From CBDDEC01 sp965226785 (GTDB lineage: Bacteria > Chloroflexota > Dehalococcoidia > UBA2979): a DNA stretch of 64,000 nt. The DNA lies in assembly GCA_965226785.1 (NCBI GenBank), contig CBDDEC010000003.1, positions 744,001 to 808,000 of the forward strand. Reading direction: 5' to 3'. Made by a program: the position numbers and the translations under genes. Positions 50,900 through 60,426 of the stretch are shown one piece after another. Numbering within the stretch: position 1 is the stretch's first letter; every line of letters begins with the position of its first letter. The notes below the pieces were generated by a model that was given only the letters and a program-made list of their open reading frames with translations, was not told the origin of the DNA and searched no databases.

Positions 50900-52513
50900 A
50901 TGAGCTTCTCGACCCTTCCTCGCACACTCTCGGCGGTCGGATCGCGACGTCTGCCACCGCCGCCGCTGCTCTTCGGCGGCCTCGTCGTTGCAGCGATCTG
51001 CCTGCTCGCCCCGATCTACCTCCTGGGTCGCGTGGCGCAGGAGCCCGAGGCGGCGCGCACCGCCATCCTCACCCGCGGGACGCTCGAACTGACGCTCCGC
51101 ACGCTCGGTCTCGTCACCACGGTGACGCTGCTCGCAGCGGCGATCGCGCTGCCAACCGCGTGGCTCGTCGAGCGCACTGACCTGCCGTTGCGCCGTCCGA
51201 TCGGCATCGTCGCCTCATTGCCGCTCGCCGTCCCCTCGTACGTGGGGGCCACCGTCGCGCTCTCCGCATTCGGGCCACGAGGGTTGCTGCAGCAGGCGCT
51301 CGAGCCGCTCGGGGTCGAGCGCCTGCCGTCGATCTACGGCTTCACCGGCGCCACGGTCGTGCTCGCGCTCGTCACCTATCCCTACATCCTGCTGACGCTG
51401 CGGCCAGTGCTCGCCGGTCTCGACCCGCGCCTCGAGGAGCTGTCGCGCAGCTTCGGTTACGGCCGCTGGACCACCTTCCGGCGCGTCGTCTGGCCGCAGC
51501 TGCGGCCGCCGCTGCTGTCCGGCGGACTGCTGGTCGGGCTCTACGCACTGGCCGACTTCGGCGCCGTCTCGCTGCTCGGCTACCGCTCTCTCACCTTCGC
51601 CGTCTTCAGCCGTCTCGGCTCCTTTGACCGCTTCGGCGCCTCCGCGCTGGCGCTCGTGCTGATCGTGATCGCCCTGGTCGTCGTCCTCGGCGAACAGAGC
51701 GCACGAGGCTCGCGCCGGCACGACGACGTGCGTTCGAGCGATCGCCCGGCGCCGATAGTGCCGCTGGGTCGCTGGCGATGGCCGGCCATCGCCTTCCTCG
51801 TGGTCGTGCTTGGCCTCAGCCTCGCCGTCCCGCTGGGCGTCCTCACCTACTGGCTCGTGCGCGGCATCGAGGCCGGCGAGGCCTTCCGCGGTGTGGGCGG
51901 CGCTGTCTGGGGATCGCTGATCGCCTCGGCGCTGGCAGCGCTCCTGGCGGTGCTGGCGGCGCTGCCGGTCGCCCTGCTCGCCGTGCGCTACCGCGGCACG
52001 CTGCTGAGCCGCGCGATCGAGGGCGCATCGTTCGCCGGCTACGCGCTGCCCGGTGTCGTCGTTGCGCTCGCCCTCGCCACGGCCGCACTGAACATCGACG
52101 TGCTCGGCGGCCGGCTCTACCAGTCGCTCACCGTGCTGATCGTCGGCTACGCCGTGCTCTTCCTGCCGCAGGCGGTCAGCGCCATGCGCGTCAGCCTGCA
52201 GCGCGTCCACCCCGCGATGGAGGACGCCGCGAGGAGCCTCGGGCGGCGGCCCTGGCGCGCCTTCGCCACCGTCACGCTCCCGCTCGCCTCGCGCGGTGTG
52301 CTCGCCGGCGGGGCGCTCGTGTTCCTGACGACGATGAAGGAACTGCCGGCGACGCTGCTGCTCGCCCCGATCGGCTTCGACACGCTGGCGGTGCGCGTCT
52401 GGAGCGCGTCCAGCGAGGCGTTCTTCGCTCGCGCTGCGCTGCCGGCGCTGCTGCTGATCGCGCTCTCCGCGCTGCCGCTCGCCCTGATCGAGATCGCGGA
52501 GCGCCGCCGATGA
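50900..52513 (+). CDS. Iron(III) ABC transporter permease (two-domain, FbpB/SfuB type)
   Basis: 537 aa with twelve predicted spans in two homologous halves, the FbpB/SfuB layout. Each half has an EAA-type coupling loop (LEELSRSFGYGRWTTFRRVV, about residues 173-192; AMEDAARSLGRRPWRAFATV, about 437-456). ATG at 50900. Its stop overlaps the ATPase start by ATGA, so the two subunits are coupled. Together with the binding protein at 49.4 kb it makes a ferric importer. Confidence 0.9.
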   Translation: MSFSTLPRTLSAVGSRRLPPPPLLFGGLVVAAICLLAPIYLLGRVAQEPEAARTAILTRGTLELTLRTLGLVTTVTLLAAAIALPTAWLVERTDLPLRRPIGIVASLPLAVPSYVGATVALSAFGPRGLLQQALEPLGVERLPSIYGFTGATVVLALVTYPYILLTLRPVLAGLDPRLEELSRSFGYGRWTTFRRVVWPQLRPPLLSGGLLVGLYALADFGAVSLLGYRSLTFAVFSRLGSFDRFGASALALVLIVIALVVVLGEQSARGSRRHDDVRSSDRPAPIVPLGRWRWPAIAFLVVVLGLSLAVPLGVLTYWLVRGIEAGEAFRGVGGAVWGSLIASALAALLAVLAALPVALLAVRYRGTLLSRAIEGASFAGYALPGVVVALALATAALNIDVLGGRLYQSLTVLIVGYAVLFLPQAVSAMRVSLQRVHPAMEDAARSLGRRPWRAFATVTLPLASRGVLAGGALVFLTTMKELPATLLLAPIGFDTLAVRVWSASSEAFFARAALPALLLIALSALPLALIEIAERRR

Positions 52514-53589
52514 CCGCGCCGAGCAGTGAGAGCATCGCCGTAGGCGCCCGCGGGCTCACCCGCCACTTTGGTGGCAATAATGGCAGCGATGCTGTCGCCG
52601 ACCTCACGCTCGACGTCTACGAAGGTGAGCTGTTCGCCATCCTCGGCGCGTCGGGCTGCGGCAAGACCACCGCGCTGCGCCTGATCGCGGGGTTCGAACG
52701 CGCTGACGCAGGCGAGCTCGAGCTGTTCGGGCAGGCGGTCGCGGGCCCTTCGAGGCACGTGCCACCGGAACAACGGCGCGTCGGCATGGTGTTCCAAGAC
52801 TACGCGCTGTTCCCGCACATGTCAGTCGCCGCCAACATCGCCTACGGTCTGCCGCGCGGTGCGAACCGTGAAGAGCGCGTCGGCGAGCTGCTCGCCCTGG
52901 CCGGCCTCGAGGGCCTCGACGAGCGATCGATCCACGAGCTGTCCGGCGGCGAGCAGCAGCGCGTCGCGCTGGCGCGAGCGCTCGCCCCGGCGCCGCAACT
53001 GCTGCTGCTCGACGAGCCCTTCTCCAACCTTGACGCCGCGCTGCGCACGCAGGTCCGCGCCGAGGTGCGCGCCATCCTCCGACGCGCCGGCGCGACCGCG
53101 ATCCTGGTGACACACGACCAGGAGGAGGCGCTGTCGATGGCCGACCGCATCGCCTACATGCACGCTGGGCGCATTGAGCAGGTGGGGACGCCCGATGAGA
53201 TCTACCAGCACCCCGCCACGCTGCACGCCGCGGAGTTCATCGGCGACGCCAACGTCTTTCGACGCCCCGTCGAGGATGGGCGCATCCCCACCGCCTTCGG
53301 TGACCTCGACGCTCCCGGCGGTGCCTCCGTGGCCGCCGTCGTGATTCGGCCGGAGGACCTGCAGGTGCAGGCGGCGGGCATCCACGGTGAGGTCACGAGC
53401 CGCGAGTATTACGGCCACGATCAGGTGCTGTCGGTGCGCCTCGACGACGGCAGTACCGTCCGCGTCCGCCTCGGCCCGCACGAGCGCCTCACCGGCGCCG
53501 GACCGATCGCACTCGGGCTGCGACGCGACCCGCTCGTCTTCGCCCTCGACGGACCCGATCGCGCCACCCCGGCGGGGGATCCGACGTAA
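52510..53589 (+). CDS. Iron(III) ABC transporter ATP-binding protein (FbpC type)
   Basis: 359 aa. Walker A GASGCGKTT (about residues 50-58), Q-loop VFQDYALFPHM, signature LSGGEQQR and Walker B LLLLDEPFSNLD are complete, and HDQEEAL gives the switch histidine. The C-terminal third (about 250-355) is the TOBE-type regulatory domain (VVIRPEDLQVQAAG, REYYGHDQVLSVRLDDG) seen in FbpC and MalK. It overlaps the permease by 4 bp. Confidence 0.92.
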   Translation: MTAPSSESIAVGARGLTRHFGGNNGSDAVADLTLDVYEGELFAILGASGCGKTTALRLIAGFERADAGELELFGQAVAGPSRHVPPEQRRVGMVFQDYALFPHMSVAANIAYGLPRGANREERVGELLALAGLEGLDERSIHELSGGEQQRVALARALAPAPQLLLLDEPFSNLDAALRTQVRAEVRAILRRAGATAILVTHDQEEALSMADRIAYMHAGRIEQVGTPDEIYQHPATLHAAEFIGDANVFRRPVEDGRIPTAFGDLDAPGGASVAAVVIRPEDLQVQAAGIHGEVTSREYYGHDQVLSVRLDDGSTVRVRLGPHERLTGAGPIALGLRRDPLVFALDGPDRATPAGDPT

Positions 53590-53599
53590 CCTCGACGCC

Positions 53600-53965
53600 A
53601 TGACCTCCCCGACCCCGGCCACGCCCGGCCCGGCCGCGCCCACGATCCGACCGCACGTCGAGGACGAGACCGACGCGGCGCTCGAGCAGCTGTGGCACGT
53701 CATCCTCCTCGACGACGACGACCACACCTACGACTACGTGATCGAGATGCTGGCGGCGGTCTTCGGTTACGGCCCGGAGAAGGCGTGGGCGCTCGCCCGC
53801 ACGGTCGACAGCCAGGCCCGCGTCATCCTGCTCACGGCCGGCAAACCCGCCTGCGAGCGCAAGCAGGACCAGATCCACGCCTACGGCGCCGACCCCCGGA
53901 TCCCGCGTTGCAAAGGCTCGATGACCGCCCTCGTCGAAGAAGCCGACGCGCCCGAAGCTGGTTAG
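53600..53965 (+). CDS. clpS: ClpS-like protease adaptor
   Basis: 121 aa. After a Pro-rich lead, the ClpS core is WHVILLDDDDHTYDYVIEML...FGYGPEKAW, with acidic residues that in ClpS bind N-degron alpha-amino groups. The Met/Leu pocket region continues through VDSQARVIL. The closing KQDQIHAYGADPRIPRCKGS block is typical of the variant found in Planctomycetes and Chloroflexota rather than the E. coli type. It is convergent with the phosphoesterase (4-bp overlap). A second, frameshifted copy lies at 62 kb. Confidence 0.83.
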   Translation: MTSPTPATPGPAAPTIRPHVEDETDAALEQLWHVILLDDDDHTYDYVIEMLAAVFGYGPEKAWALARTVDSQARVILLTAGKPACERKQDQIHAYGADPRIPRCKGSMTALVEEADAPEAG

Positions 53966-54594
53966 CCCGCCACCGCTGTGCCGTCCTCGATCGGCTGCGG
54001 TTCGCCGTCGTGCGTGTGGGCGACCAGGCGGCCGTCTTCGACCTCGAGATGTCGGGGCGTCGAGGGGTTCCGCATACCCTCGCTGTGGCCGAGGTGGATG
54101 ATCTCGGCGTGGAGGCGGCCCGGCTCGAGTTCGAGCAGCGCGGCCGTGCCCAGGCGGAACTCCTTGTGGTGCGGGAGCGTCGGGCTGCCGCTGTTGATGA
54201 CGACCACGCCCTCGCGGTACTCGAGGCGTTCGATGTGAGTGTCACCGGCGATCAGCACGTCCACCTGCTCGCCGCCTAGCGAGGTCTCGAGCAACTCAGG
54301 CACCGGCCGCGATTCGCCCGGCCGCAGGTCGTGCAGCATGCCCACGCGCCAGCCCTCGAGGTCCAGCAGCTGGCGCTCGGCCATCCGCGGATCCTCGAAC
54401 GCATCGTTGTTGCCCTGCGCCACGACCACCGGCGCGAACTGCTCGCACCAGTCGAGCACGCTCGGCCGCACCACGTCGCCGCCGTGCAGGATCAACTCGC
54501 ACGTCGCGAGGAAGTCCGCGAGCGCCGGCCCGAGTTCGTCAGGCGTGCGGATCAACGACGGTAGGTGCGTGTCCGAGATCAGGCCGATGCGCAT
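53962..54594 (-). CDS. YfcE/MJ0936-type metallophosphoesterase
   Basis: 210 aa. The calcineurin-like metal signature is present: ISDTHLP (residues 6-12), HGGDVV, QGNNDAFED and GDTHIERLEY, with MLHD between, all of the five blocks of the MJ0936/YfcE group. It probably hydrolyses phosphodiesters; physiological substrate unknown. The ATG at 54594 gives the standard MRIGLISDTH start, shorter than the longest open frame. Confidence 0.88.
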   Translation of the reverse strand: MRIGLISDTHLPSLIRTPDELGPALADFLATCELILHGGDVVRPSVLDWCEQFAPVVVAQGNNDAFEDPRMAERQLLDLEGWRVGMLHDLRPGESRPVPELLETSLGGEQVDVLIAGDTHIERLEYREGVVVINSGSPTLPHHKEFRLGTAALLELEPGRLHAEIIHLGHSEGMRNPSTPRHLEVEDGRLVAHTHDGEPQPIEDGTAVAG

Positions 54595-54712
54595 CGCTCG
54601 ACGATAGTGCTGGGCCTCGACGCGGGCAAACCTCGAGGGGTCGCGGAGCGCGGTCCATTGACGTTCGCGCGGCGGCGCTGCTACCAATCGCCGCGCACCG
54701 AGGGGGTGTCCC

Positions 54713-55900
54713 GTGGCACAGGAACGAGTGGCGGCGTTCGCCGGTATCTATGAGTGGCCGAAGCGCGTCGACGAGAGCGTGTCGGCGATGCAGATCAAGG
54801 CGCAGTCGATCAAGGCGGCGCTCGACGACGCCGGGCTCAACTGGTCCGACATCGATGGGCTCTACGACGCTGGCGACGGCGAGGGTGGCGGCGGCCTTGG
54901 GCTGGGGGCCTACCTCGGGATCAGTCCGACCGTGATCGACACGACACAGGTCGGCGGCTCCTCGTACGAGTTCCACGCCGCCCACGCCATGCGCGACATC
55001 GCGGACGGCAAGACCAACGTGGCGGTGCTCTCGTACGGATCGAAGGCCGCCACGCAGCGCATCCCCATTGGCACCGGCGGCCCCCGAGGCGGTGGCGGCA
55101 ACTGGTCCGCCAACATGGAGAACGCTTACGGCGCGACCCTGATCGCGAACTACGCGATGGTCGCCCACCGGCACATGCACGAGTACGGCACCACAACCGA
55201 GCAGCTCGCCGAGATCTCCGTGGCCACGCGCCACCACGCCACGCGCAACCCGGAGGCCGTGCAGGCGATGACCGACCTGCAGTTCATGGGCGTCGGCGAC
55301 ATCACCGTTGAGGACGTGCTCGAGTCGCGCATCATCGCCGACCCGTTGCATCTCCTCGAGTGCTGCATGGTCAGCGACGGCGGCGGGGCCGCTGTGATCG
55401 TGTCGCCCGAGGTCGCGCGCAACATCGCCAAGCCTCCGGTCTGGGTGATCGGTTCGGGCGAGGCGACGAAGTACCGCGAGAACGGCGGCGACATCACGAC
55501 CTCGGCCGGGGTGCAGAGCGCGCCGATTGCCTTCGGGCAGGCCGGCGTCACCGCCGACGAGATCGACATCGCCATGATCTACGACTCCTTCTCGATCACC
55601 GTCGCGGTCATGCTCGAAGACCTCGGGTTCTGCAAGAAGGGCGAGGTCGGCGACTACATCAGTGGCGGCGGCCTGCGCTACGACAACGACGGCGCTGTCA
55701 CGCTGAACACCGACGGCGGCGGGCTGTCCTCGAACCACCCGGGCATGCGAGGGCTGTTCCTGCTGCTCGAGTCGGTGCGACAGCTGCGCGGCGAATCCAC
55801 GTCGCAGGTCGAAGGCGCCAAGCTCGCCGTGGCGCACGGCAATGGCGGGCTGCTCGGCGGCACACACACCGGCGGCACGGTCATCCTCGCTGCCGACTAA
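54713..55900 (+). CDS. Thiolase-like protein without nucleophilic cysteine
   Basis: 395 aa, GTG start. Thiolase fold: AFAGIYEWPKRVDESVSAMQ at the N-terminus, DIAMIYDSFSITVAVMLED (Tyr/Asp region), and C-terminal SSNHPGMRGLFLLLE and HGNGGLLGGTHTGGTVIL. The position of the nucleophilic Cys reads TTQVGGSSYEFH, so no Cys is present. In steroid side-chain degradation, SCP2-type proteins of this kind (Ltp2) act as aldolases with a DUF35 partner. The next gene encodes such a partner (33 bp gap), supporting a two-subunit aldolase or related C-C enzyme. Confidence 0.75.
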   Translation: MAQERVAAFAGIYEWPKRVDESVSAMQIKAQSIKAALDDAGLNWSDIDGLYDAGDGEGGGGLGLGAYLGISPTVIDTTQVGGSSYEFHAAHAMRDIADGKTNVAVLSYGSKAATQRIPIGTGGPRGGGGNWSANMENAYGATLIANYAMVAHRHMHEYGTTTEQLAEISVATRHHATRNPEAVQAMTDLQFMGVGDITVEDVLESRIIADPLHLLECCMVSDGGGAAVIVSPEVARNIAKPPVWVIGSGEATKYRENGGDITTSAGVQSAPIAFGQAGVTADEIDIAMIYDSFSITVAVMLEDLGFCKKGEVGDYISGGGLRYDNDGAVTLNTDGGGLSSNHPGMRGLFLLLESVRQLRGESTSQVEGAKLAVAHGNGGLLGGTHTGGTVILAAD

Positions 55901-55933
55901 CCGCGAGCGAACGAGCACCAGGAGGAACGAACG

Positions 55934-56347
55934 ATGCCAAACAAGCCACAACCCGCCTTCCCCGAGCCCGACACGCAGGCCTACTGGGACGCTGCGAAAG
56001 AGGGCCGCCTCACCTACCAGCAGTGCAGCGATTGCAACGAGGTGATCTTCACCCCACGTGCGCAGTGCACCGCCTGCGGATCCTCGAACGTTGAGACGAA
56101 GGACTCGGCCGGCGCCGGCGCCGTCTACACCTACTCGGTGGTGCGCCAGAACCGGCACCCGGCCTTTGCGGACCTCGGTGCGTATGCCGTTGCCTACGTC
56201 GATGTCGACGAGGGCTTCCGCATGATGACCAACATCGTGGGCGTGGACGACCCGACGCAAGACATCGAGGTCGGCATGCGCGTCCAGGTCGAGTTCGAGG
56301 CGCAGGACAGCGGCGACTACCCGATCCCGGTCTTCCGCCCGGCGTAG
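55934..56347 (+). CDS. DUF35 zinc-ribbon/OB-fold protein
   Basis: 137 aa. Residues 30-50 hold a zinc ribbon (CSDCNE...CTACGSSN), followed by an OB-fold (AVYTYSVVRQNRHPAFADLG, VGMRVQVEFEA). These proteins bind acyl-CoA-type thioesters and partner thiolase-like subunits. It follows the thiolase-like gene by 33 bp and precedes the acyl-CoA ligase, so it is in the same catabolic unit. Confidence 0.88.
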   Translation: MPNKPQPAFPEPDTQAYWDAAKEGRLTYQQCSDCNEVIFTPRAQCTACGSSNVETKDSAGAGAVYTYSVVRQNRHPAFADLGAYAVAYVDVDEGFRMMTNIVGVDDPTQDIEVGMRVQVEFEAQDSGDYPIPVFRPA

Positions 56348-56452
56348 CCAACGCCAACGGGTGATCGCCAGCGTCTACGAGTGGGCCCACGGCGACGGCC
56401 TCCTCGACGGCCTCGTCGTGGGCGCGATCCTCGGCGCGAGTAGAATCGGCGC

Positions 56453-57991
56453 GTGTCCGCAGCAGAACCCTTCGTCGATCCGCCCCTTCAAGGGCCGCTC
56501 AACCTTGCACGCTGGTGCCTGGAGCGCTGGGCGACCGACCCCGCGACCTCCGAACGGCCCGCGTTCACGTTCGCGCGGCCCGACGGAGACGATGACACCT
56601 GGACCTACGCCGAGGTGTGGGCGCGCGTTCAGGCTGTCGCGCGGGCGTTCGTCGAGCGCGGCCTGACACCGGGCGAACGTGTCTTCGTACGGCTGCCGCA
56701 CACCCCGGCCTACGCGTTCAGCTTCTTCGGCGCCACGCTCGCCGGGCTCACCCCGATCCCCGCCTCGCCACAGTTGACCGACGAGGAGGCGACCTTCCTC
56801 GTCGAGGACGCGGAGGTGTCGGCGGTGATCGGCGACGCGAGCGGGCTGCCGCCGGACAGCGCCGGGCTCGTGCTCGACCCGAGCGACCTCGAAGGTGCGT
56901 CCGGCACCGAGCTGCCGGTCACGGACGCGGAGGATCCGGCCTTCCTCGTCTACACATCGGGCACGACCAGCCACCCCAAGGGAGCGCTGCACGCGCATCG
57001 CACCGTGGGCGGTCGCGCGATGGTGCTGCGCGGCTGGGAGGGGTTCACGCCGGACGACGTGACGCTGCACCCGGGCACGCTCAACTGGACCTACACGATG
57101 GGCGTCGGCCTCATGGACGCCTGGACCGCCGGCGCGCACGCCTGCCTCTTCGCTGGGCCGAACGACCCCGCCGCGTGGCCGGCGCTACTCGAACGGCTCG
57201 GTGTCACCGTCTTCATGGCGGTCCCCACCGTGTTCCGCCAGCTGCTGAAGTACAGCCGTCCCGAGGACCATGAACTCCGCCTGCGCCACGTCCTGGTCGC
57301 CGGCGAGCCGTTGCCGGTCGCGCTCTACGAGGAGTGGCGCGAGCGCGTGGGGACGGAGATGTACGAGTGCCTCGGCATGACCGAGCTCAGCACCTACATC
57401 TCGAGCGGCCCGCCAACGCCCGTGCGCCTCGGCTCGCCCGGCCGCCCGCAGCCGGGCCGTCGCGTCGCCATCCTGCCCGAAGGCGACGATGCCGCGAACG
57501 CCTCGACGCCGCTCCCCGCCGGCGAGGTCGGCCTGCTCGCCGTCCACCGCTCCGACCCCGGCCTGATGCTGCGCTACTGGCGACGCCCGGAGGAGGACGC
57601 CGCCGTCCGCCGCGGCGAGTGGTTCATCGGCGGCGACCGCGCCGCCATCGACGAGGACGGCTACGTCTGGTTCCACGGCCGCGCCGACGACGTGATCAAG
57701 TCGTTCGGCTACCGCCTCTCACCCCTCGAGATCGAGACGGTCCTCGAGGCCCACCCGACCGTGGCCGAAGCCGCGGTCATCGGCGAAATGATCGAGGAGG
57801 GCAAAACGCTCGTCACCGCCTGCCTCGTCCCGGCAGACGGCGTCACCGTCGACGAACACGTTCTCGCCGCCCACGCCGCGCAGCACCTCGCGGAGTACAA
57901 ACGCCCGCACCAGTACCGCGTGGTCGCATCGCTGCCTCGGACGCGCAACGGCAAACTCCAGCGCCGCGCGCTGATCGATGGGGCCGGGTGA
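56453..57991 (+). CDS. AMP-forming acyl-CoA ligase
   Basis: 512 aa. A3 YTSGTTSHPKGALHAH (about residues 163-178), A5 YECLGMTELSTYIS, A8 GRADDVIKSFGYRLSPLEIE and the catalytic Lys near the end (RTRNGKLQRRAL) are all present. GTG start at 56453. It overlaps the hydrolase gene by 14 bp. With the upstream thiolase-like/DUF35 pair, it probably activates an acid for CoA-dependent degradation. Confidence 0.9.
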   Translation: MSAAEPFVDPPLQGPLNLARWCLERWATDPATSERPAFTFARPDGDDDTWTYAEVWARVQAVARAFVERGLTPGERVFVRLPHTPAYAFSFFGATLAGLTPIPASPQLTDEEATFLVEDAEVSAVIGDASGLPPDSAGLVLDPSDLEGASGTELPVTDAEDPAFLVYTSGTTSHPKGALHAHRTVGGRAMVLRGWEGFTPDDVTLHPGTLNWTYTMGVGLMDAWTAGAHACLFAGPNDPAAWPALLERLGVTVFMAVPTVFRQLLKYSRPEDHELRLRHVLVAGEPLPVALYEEWRERVGTEMYECLGMTELSTYISSGPPTPVRLGSPGRPQPGRRVAILPEGDDAANASTPLPAGEVGLLAVHRSDPGLMLRYWRRPEEDAAVRRGEWFIGGDRAAIDEDGYVWFHGRADDVIKSFGYRLSPLEIETVLEAHPTVAEAAVIGEMIEEGKTLVTACLVPADGVTVDEHVLAAHAAQHLAEYKRPHQYRVVASLPRTRNGKLQRRALIDGAG

Positions 57992-58769
57992 GGTCGTGCC
58001 GTACACCTCTCATCAAGGGTTGAAGACCTACTATGAGGTTGAGGGAAGCGACGACCAACCACCGCTGCTCATGCTCCACGCGGCCGGCGTCTCGCTGCAC
58101 TCCTGGCGAGATTTCGGATTCGCAGAGGCGCTGGGACGGCACTTCCGACTGATCTTCGTCGATGCACTCGGACATGGCCGGAGCGAAAGCCCAGACGATC
58201 CGGAGTCGTACCGGTGGGAGCGGCAGGCGGAACGGCTCGCATCAGTCCTCGACGCCGCCGCGATCGACGCATCTCACGTCCTCGGATATTCGATGGGCGG
58301 CGTGCATGCGTTCGGCCTGCTCGCGCGCTTCCCGGAGCGCGTGCTCAGCTCGGCGATCGGCGGCGCGCCCCCACCCGGCATGCAGCCGCCGCCCCCACCG
58401 GACCGCCTCAACCGACCGCCGATGAGCGTGGAGGACCGCCTGCAGCGCTGGCGCGATGTCGGCGCGGAACTCTCGCCGGAGACGATCGAGGACATTCGGG
58501 CGCTGTCCCCGGAGTCGATGCGCGCGCGTGACAGGGCCACACGCGACGTCACCTCGCTACGTCACGAGGTCGTGAGTTGGGCGACTCCGACCGCGCTCTT
58601 CGTCGGCGAGCTCGATCCGTTCAAGGAGTCGATCGTCGAGGCATCAACGCTCATGCGGAACGGCGAGGTCTTCGTGCTCCCCGATCTCACTCACATCGAC
58701 GCGGCATGGCGATCCGAGGTGGTGCTGCCGCTGATCGAACCGTGGCTGTTGGCGCAGGCGAGACTCTAG
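57978..58769 (+). CDS. Alpha/beta hydrolase
   Basis: 263 aa (ATG at 57978; a GTG at 57996 is an alternative). LLMLHAAGVSLHSWRDFG gives the oxyanion strand, GYSMGGVHAFGLLARFPERV the nucleophile (Ser about 98), and VGELDPFKESIVEAS and LTHIDAAWRSEVV the acid and base. It overlaps the acyl-CoA ligase gene, so it acts in the same pathway, perhaps on a lactone, ester or thioester. Confidence 0.85.
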   Translation: MGPGEVVPYTSHQGLKTYYEVEGSDDQPPLLMLHAAGVSLHSWRDFGFAEALGRHFRLIFVDALGHGRSESPDDPESYRWERQAERLASVLDAAAIDASHVLGYSMGGVHAFGLLARFPERVLSSAIGGAPPPGMQPPPPPDRLNRPPMSVEDRLQRWRDVGAELSPETIEDIRALSPESMRARDRATRDVTSLRHEVVSWATPTALFVGELDPFKESIVEASTLMRNGEVFVLPDLTHIDAAWRSEVVLPLIEPWLLAQARL

Positions 58770-58783
58770 ACGGTGGGTCCGAA

Positions 58784-59488
58784 GTGAGTGGGATCGAACG
58801 CTGGTCGGGCGGCGACCATGTGGTCCTCCGGCAGGTCGGACTGGATAACGGCTGGGTGGTCGGCTGGCCACAGATCGTCGTCGAAGATTCGCCCGAGCGG
58901 ATCGTTCTGTTTCAGCCGGCCGGAGCCGTCGCTGAGAATGTCCCTGGAGTCGGAGATGACGTTCGGAGTCGGCTCATGCCCGAAAGCAACCGCAACTGGC
59001 CACCCCAGTACTCGTTCCCTCTCGCGCTCCTGCGGATCATACCGACGCTCGCCGAACATGCAGTTGAGATTCACTTCAGCGATGTCCTCCCGACACCGAT
59101 GCCTCATGCGCGTTGGCTCGACGAGCACGGGTACTACCGAGGCATCAAGGTCAATCTCCAGGCGCGCTTCCGCCGCACCTCGATCGGTTTCGACACGACC
59201 GACAACGCCCTCGACATCGTCATGGGGACGGACCTCGACTGGCGATGGAAAGACGAGGATGACGTCACCGCCCGCGTCGCCGTTGGGCTCACCTACCCCG
59301 AGGAAGCGGCGGCGTTCCGCGCCGAGGGTGAGCGCGTGATCGTCGACATCGAGCGGCGCGCCTATCCCTTCGACCAGCCGTGGGAGGATTGGCGGCCGGA
59401 TCCGACGTGGACGCCGCCGCAACTGCCCGAGGGCTGGGCTGACGTCGAGGGTGCTAATCGCGACCTCAATCGCGAGCGGCCGGACTAG
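58784..59488 (+). CDS. DUF402 family protein
   Basis: 234 aa, GTG at 58784. RWSGGDHVVLRQ and VVGWPQIVVEDSPERIVLFQ in the first half, then LDIVMGTDLDWRWKDEDDV, GERVIVDIERRAYPFDQPWE and WRPDPTWTPPQLPEGW in the second, match DUF402. Members include FAU-1/RNase-like and nucleoside-diphosphatase (SA1684-like) enzymes with an acidic metal site, here Asp and Glu in the DLDWRWKDED region. Starts 14 bp after the hydrolase stop. Confidence 0.82.
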   Translation: MSGIERWSGGDHVVLRQVGLDNGWVVGWPQIVVEDSPERIVLFQPAGAVAENVPGVGDDVRSRLMPESNRNWPPQYSFPLALLRIIPTLAEHAVEIHFSDVLPTPMPHARWLDEHGYYRGIKVNLQARFRRTSIGFDTTDNALDIVMGTDLDWRWKDEDDVTARVAVGLTYPEEAAAFRAEGERVIVDIERRAYPFDQPWEDWRPDPTWTPPQLPEGWADVEGANRDLNRERPD

Positions 59489-59555
59489 CGGGGAGCGCAC
59501 CGGCGGTCCGATCGAGTCTCACCACGAGTTCGCGCTGGAGTTCTCGCGTTCGCCG

Positions 59556-60356
59556 CTACCGTCCCTCGAACTGGGCGGCGCGTTTCTCGAGGAAGGCCTG
59601 GCGGCCCTCGGTCACGTCGAAGCTGCGCGAGGCCTGGTTCTGGCCCGCCCACTCGAACTCGATCTGGCCGACGACGTCGGCGTACCAGCTGTGCTCCACG
59701 TCGCGCTTGCTCCACATGTAGGACAGCGGTGGACCGGCGGCGAGCTGTCTCGCGACCTCCCACGCCTTGGCGTCCGGGTCGTCGTGCAGCGAGTTGGCGA
59801 GGCCGAGCGTGACCGCCTCCTCCGCACCGATCTCTTCGCTGGTGTAGAGCAGCTCCAGCGCCTTGCCGGGACCGACCAACCGAGGCAGGAAGTAGGTCAG
59901 CCCGCAGTCAGGCGCCAGCGCGCGGCGGGAGAACACCGTCACGAAGCGGGCGTTCGGCCCGATGTAGCGGATGTCGAACGAGGTGGCGAGGCCGAGGCCG
60001 CCGCCGGCCGCGACGCCGTTGATCGAGGCGATCGTCGGCTTGTCAATCAAGGGCATCGCCGCGCCCACGGCCGACACGCCCATCGAGTCGCTGTCCGCCT
60101 CGGCCGGTGCGACCGCGTGGTTGGGGTAGGCGTCGTCGCCGGAGGAGAGGTCGGCGCCGGAGGAAAAGCCGCGGCCCTCATGCGTCGCGAGCACGACTCT
60201 GACGTCGGGGTCGCGCTGGAAGCGGCGGCCGAGCTCGATGACCTCCCAGAACGTCTGTGTGCGCATCGCGTTCAGCTTCTCGGGCCGGTTGATCTGCCAG
60301 TGCCCGATGCCGTCCTCGACGTTGACGATCAGGTCCTCGAAGTCCCCGTAGTCCAT
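59556..60356 (-). CDS. Enoyl-CoA hydratase/isomerase family protein
   Basis: 266 aa. Crotonase fold: INRPEKLNAMRTQTFWEVIE, GFSSGADLSSGDDAY, NGVAAGGGLGLATSFDIRYI (the oxyanion and first acidic region) and FSRRALAPDCGLTYFLPRLV, where the second catalytic acid is Asp rather than Glu. Start ATG at 60356. It acts on acyl-CoA intermediates and fits the acyl-CoA genes nearby. Confidence 0.88.
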   Translation of the reverse strand: MDYGDFEDLIVNVEDGIGHWQINRPEKLNAMRTQTFWEVIELGRRFQRDPDVRVVLATHEGRGFSSGADLSSGDDAYPNHAVAPAEADSDSMGVSAVGAAMPLIDKPTIASINGVAAGGGLGLATSFDIRYIGPNARFVTVFSRRALAPDCGLTYFLPRLVGPGKALELLYTSEEIGAEEAVTLGLANSLHDDPDAKAWEVARQLAAGPPLSYMWSKRDVEHSWYADVVGQIEFEWAGQNQASRSFDVTEGRQAFLEKRAAQFEGR

Positions 60357-60426
60357 CGCGCATCTCATTCTGCCCCCGGCGGGCGACTCGAGCCGATGGT
60401 AGCGCAGGCCGCGGCCGTCGAGGCCG

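Noticed and set aside
56348..56452. Short open frame (GTG at 56361) between DUF35 and acyl-CoA ligase genes
   Set aside because: Runs into the ligase gene in another frame, no ribosome-binding site, and no recognisable residues.
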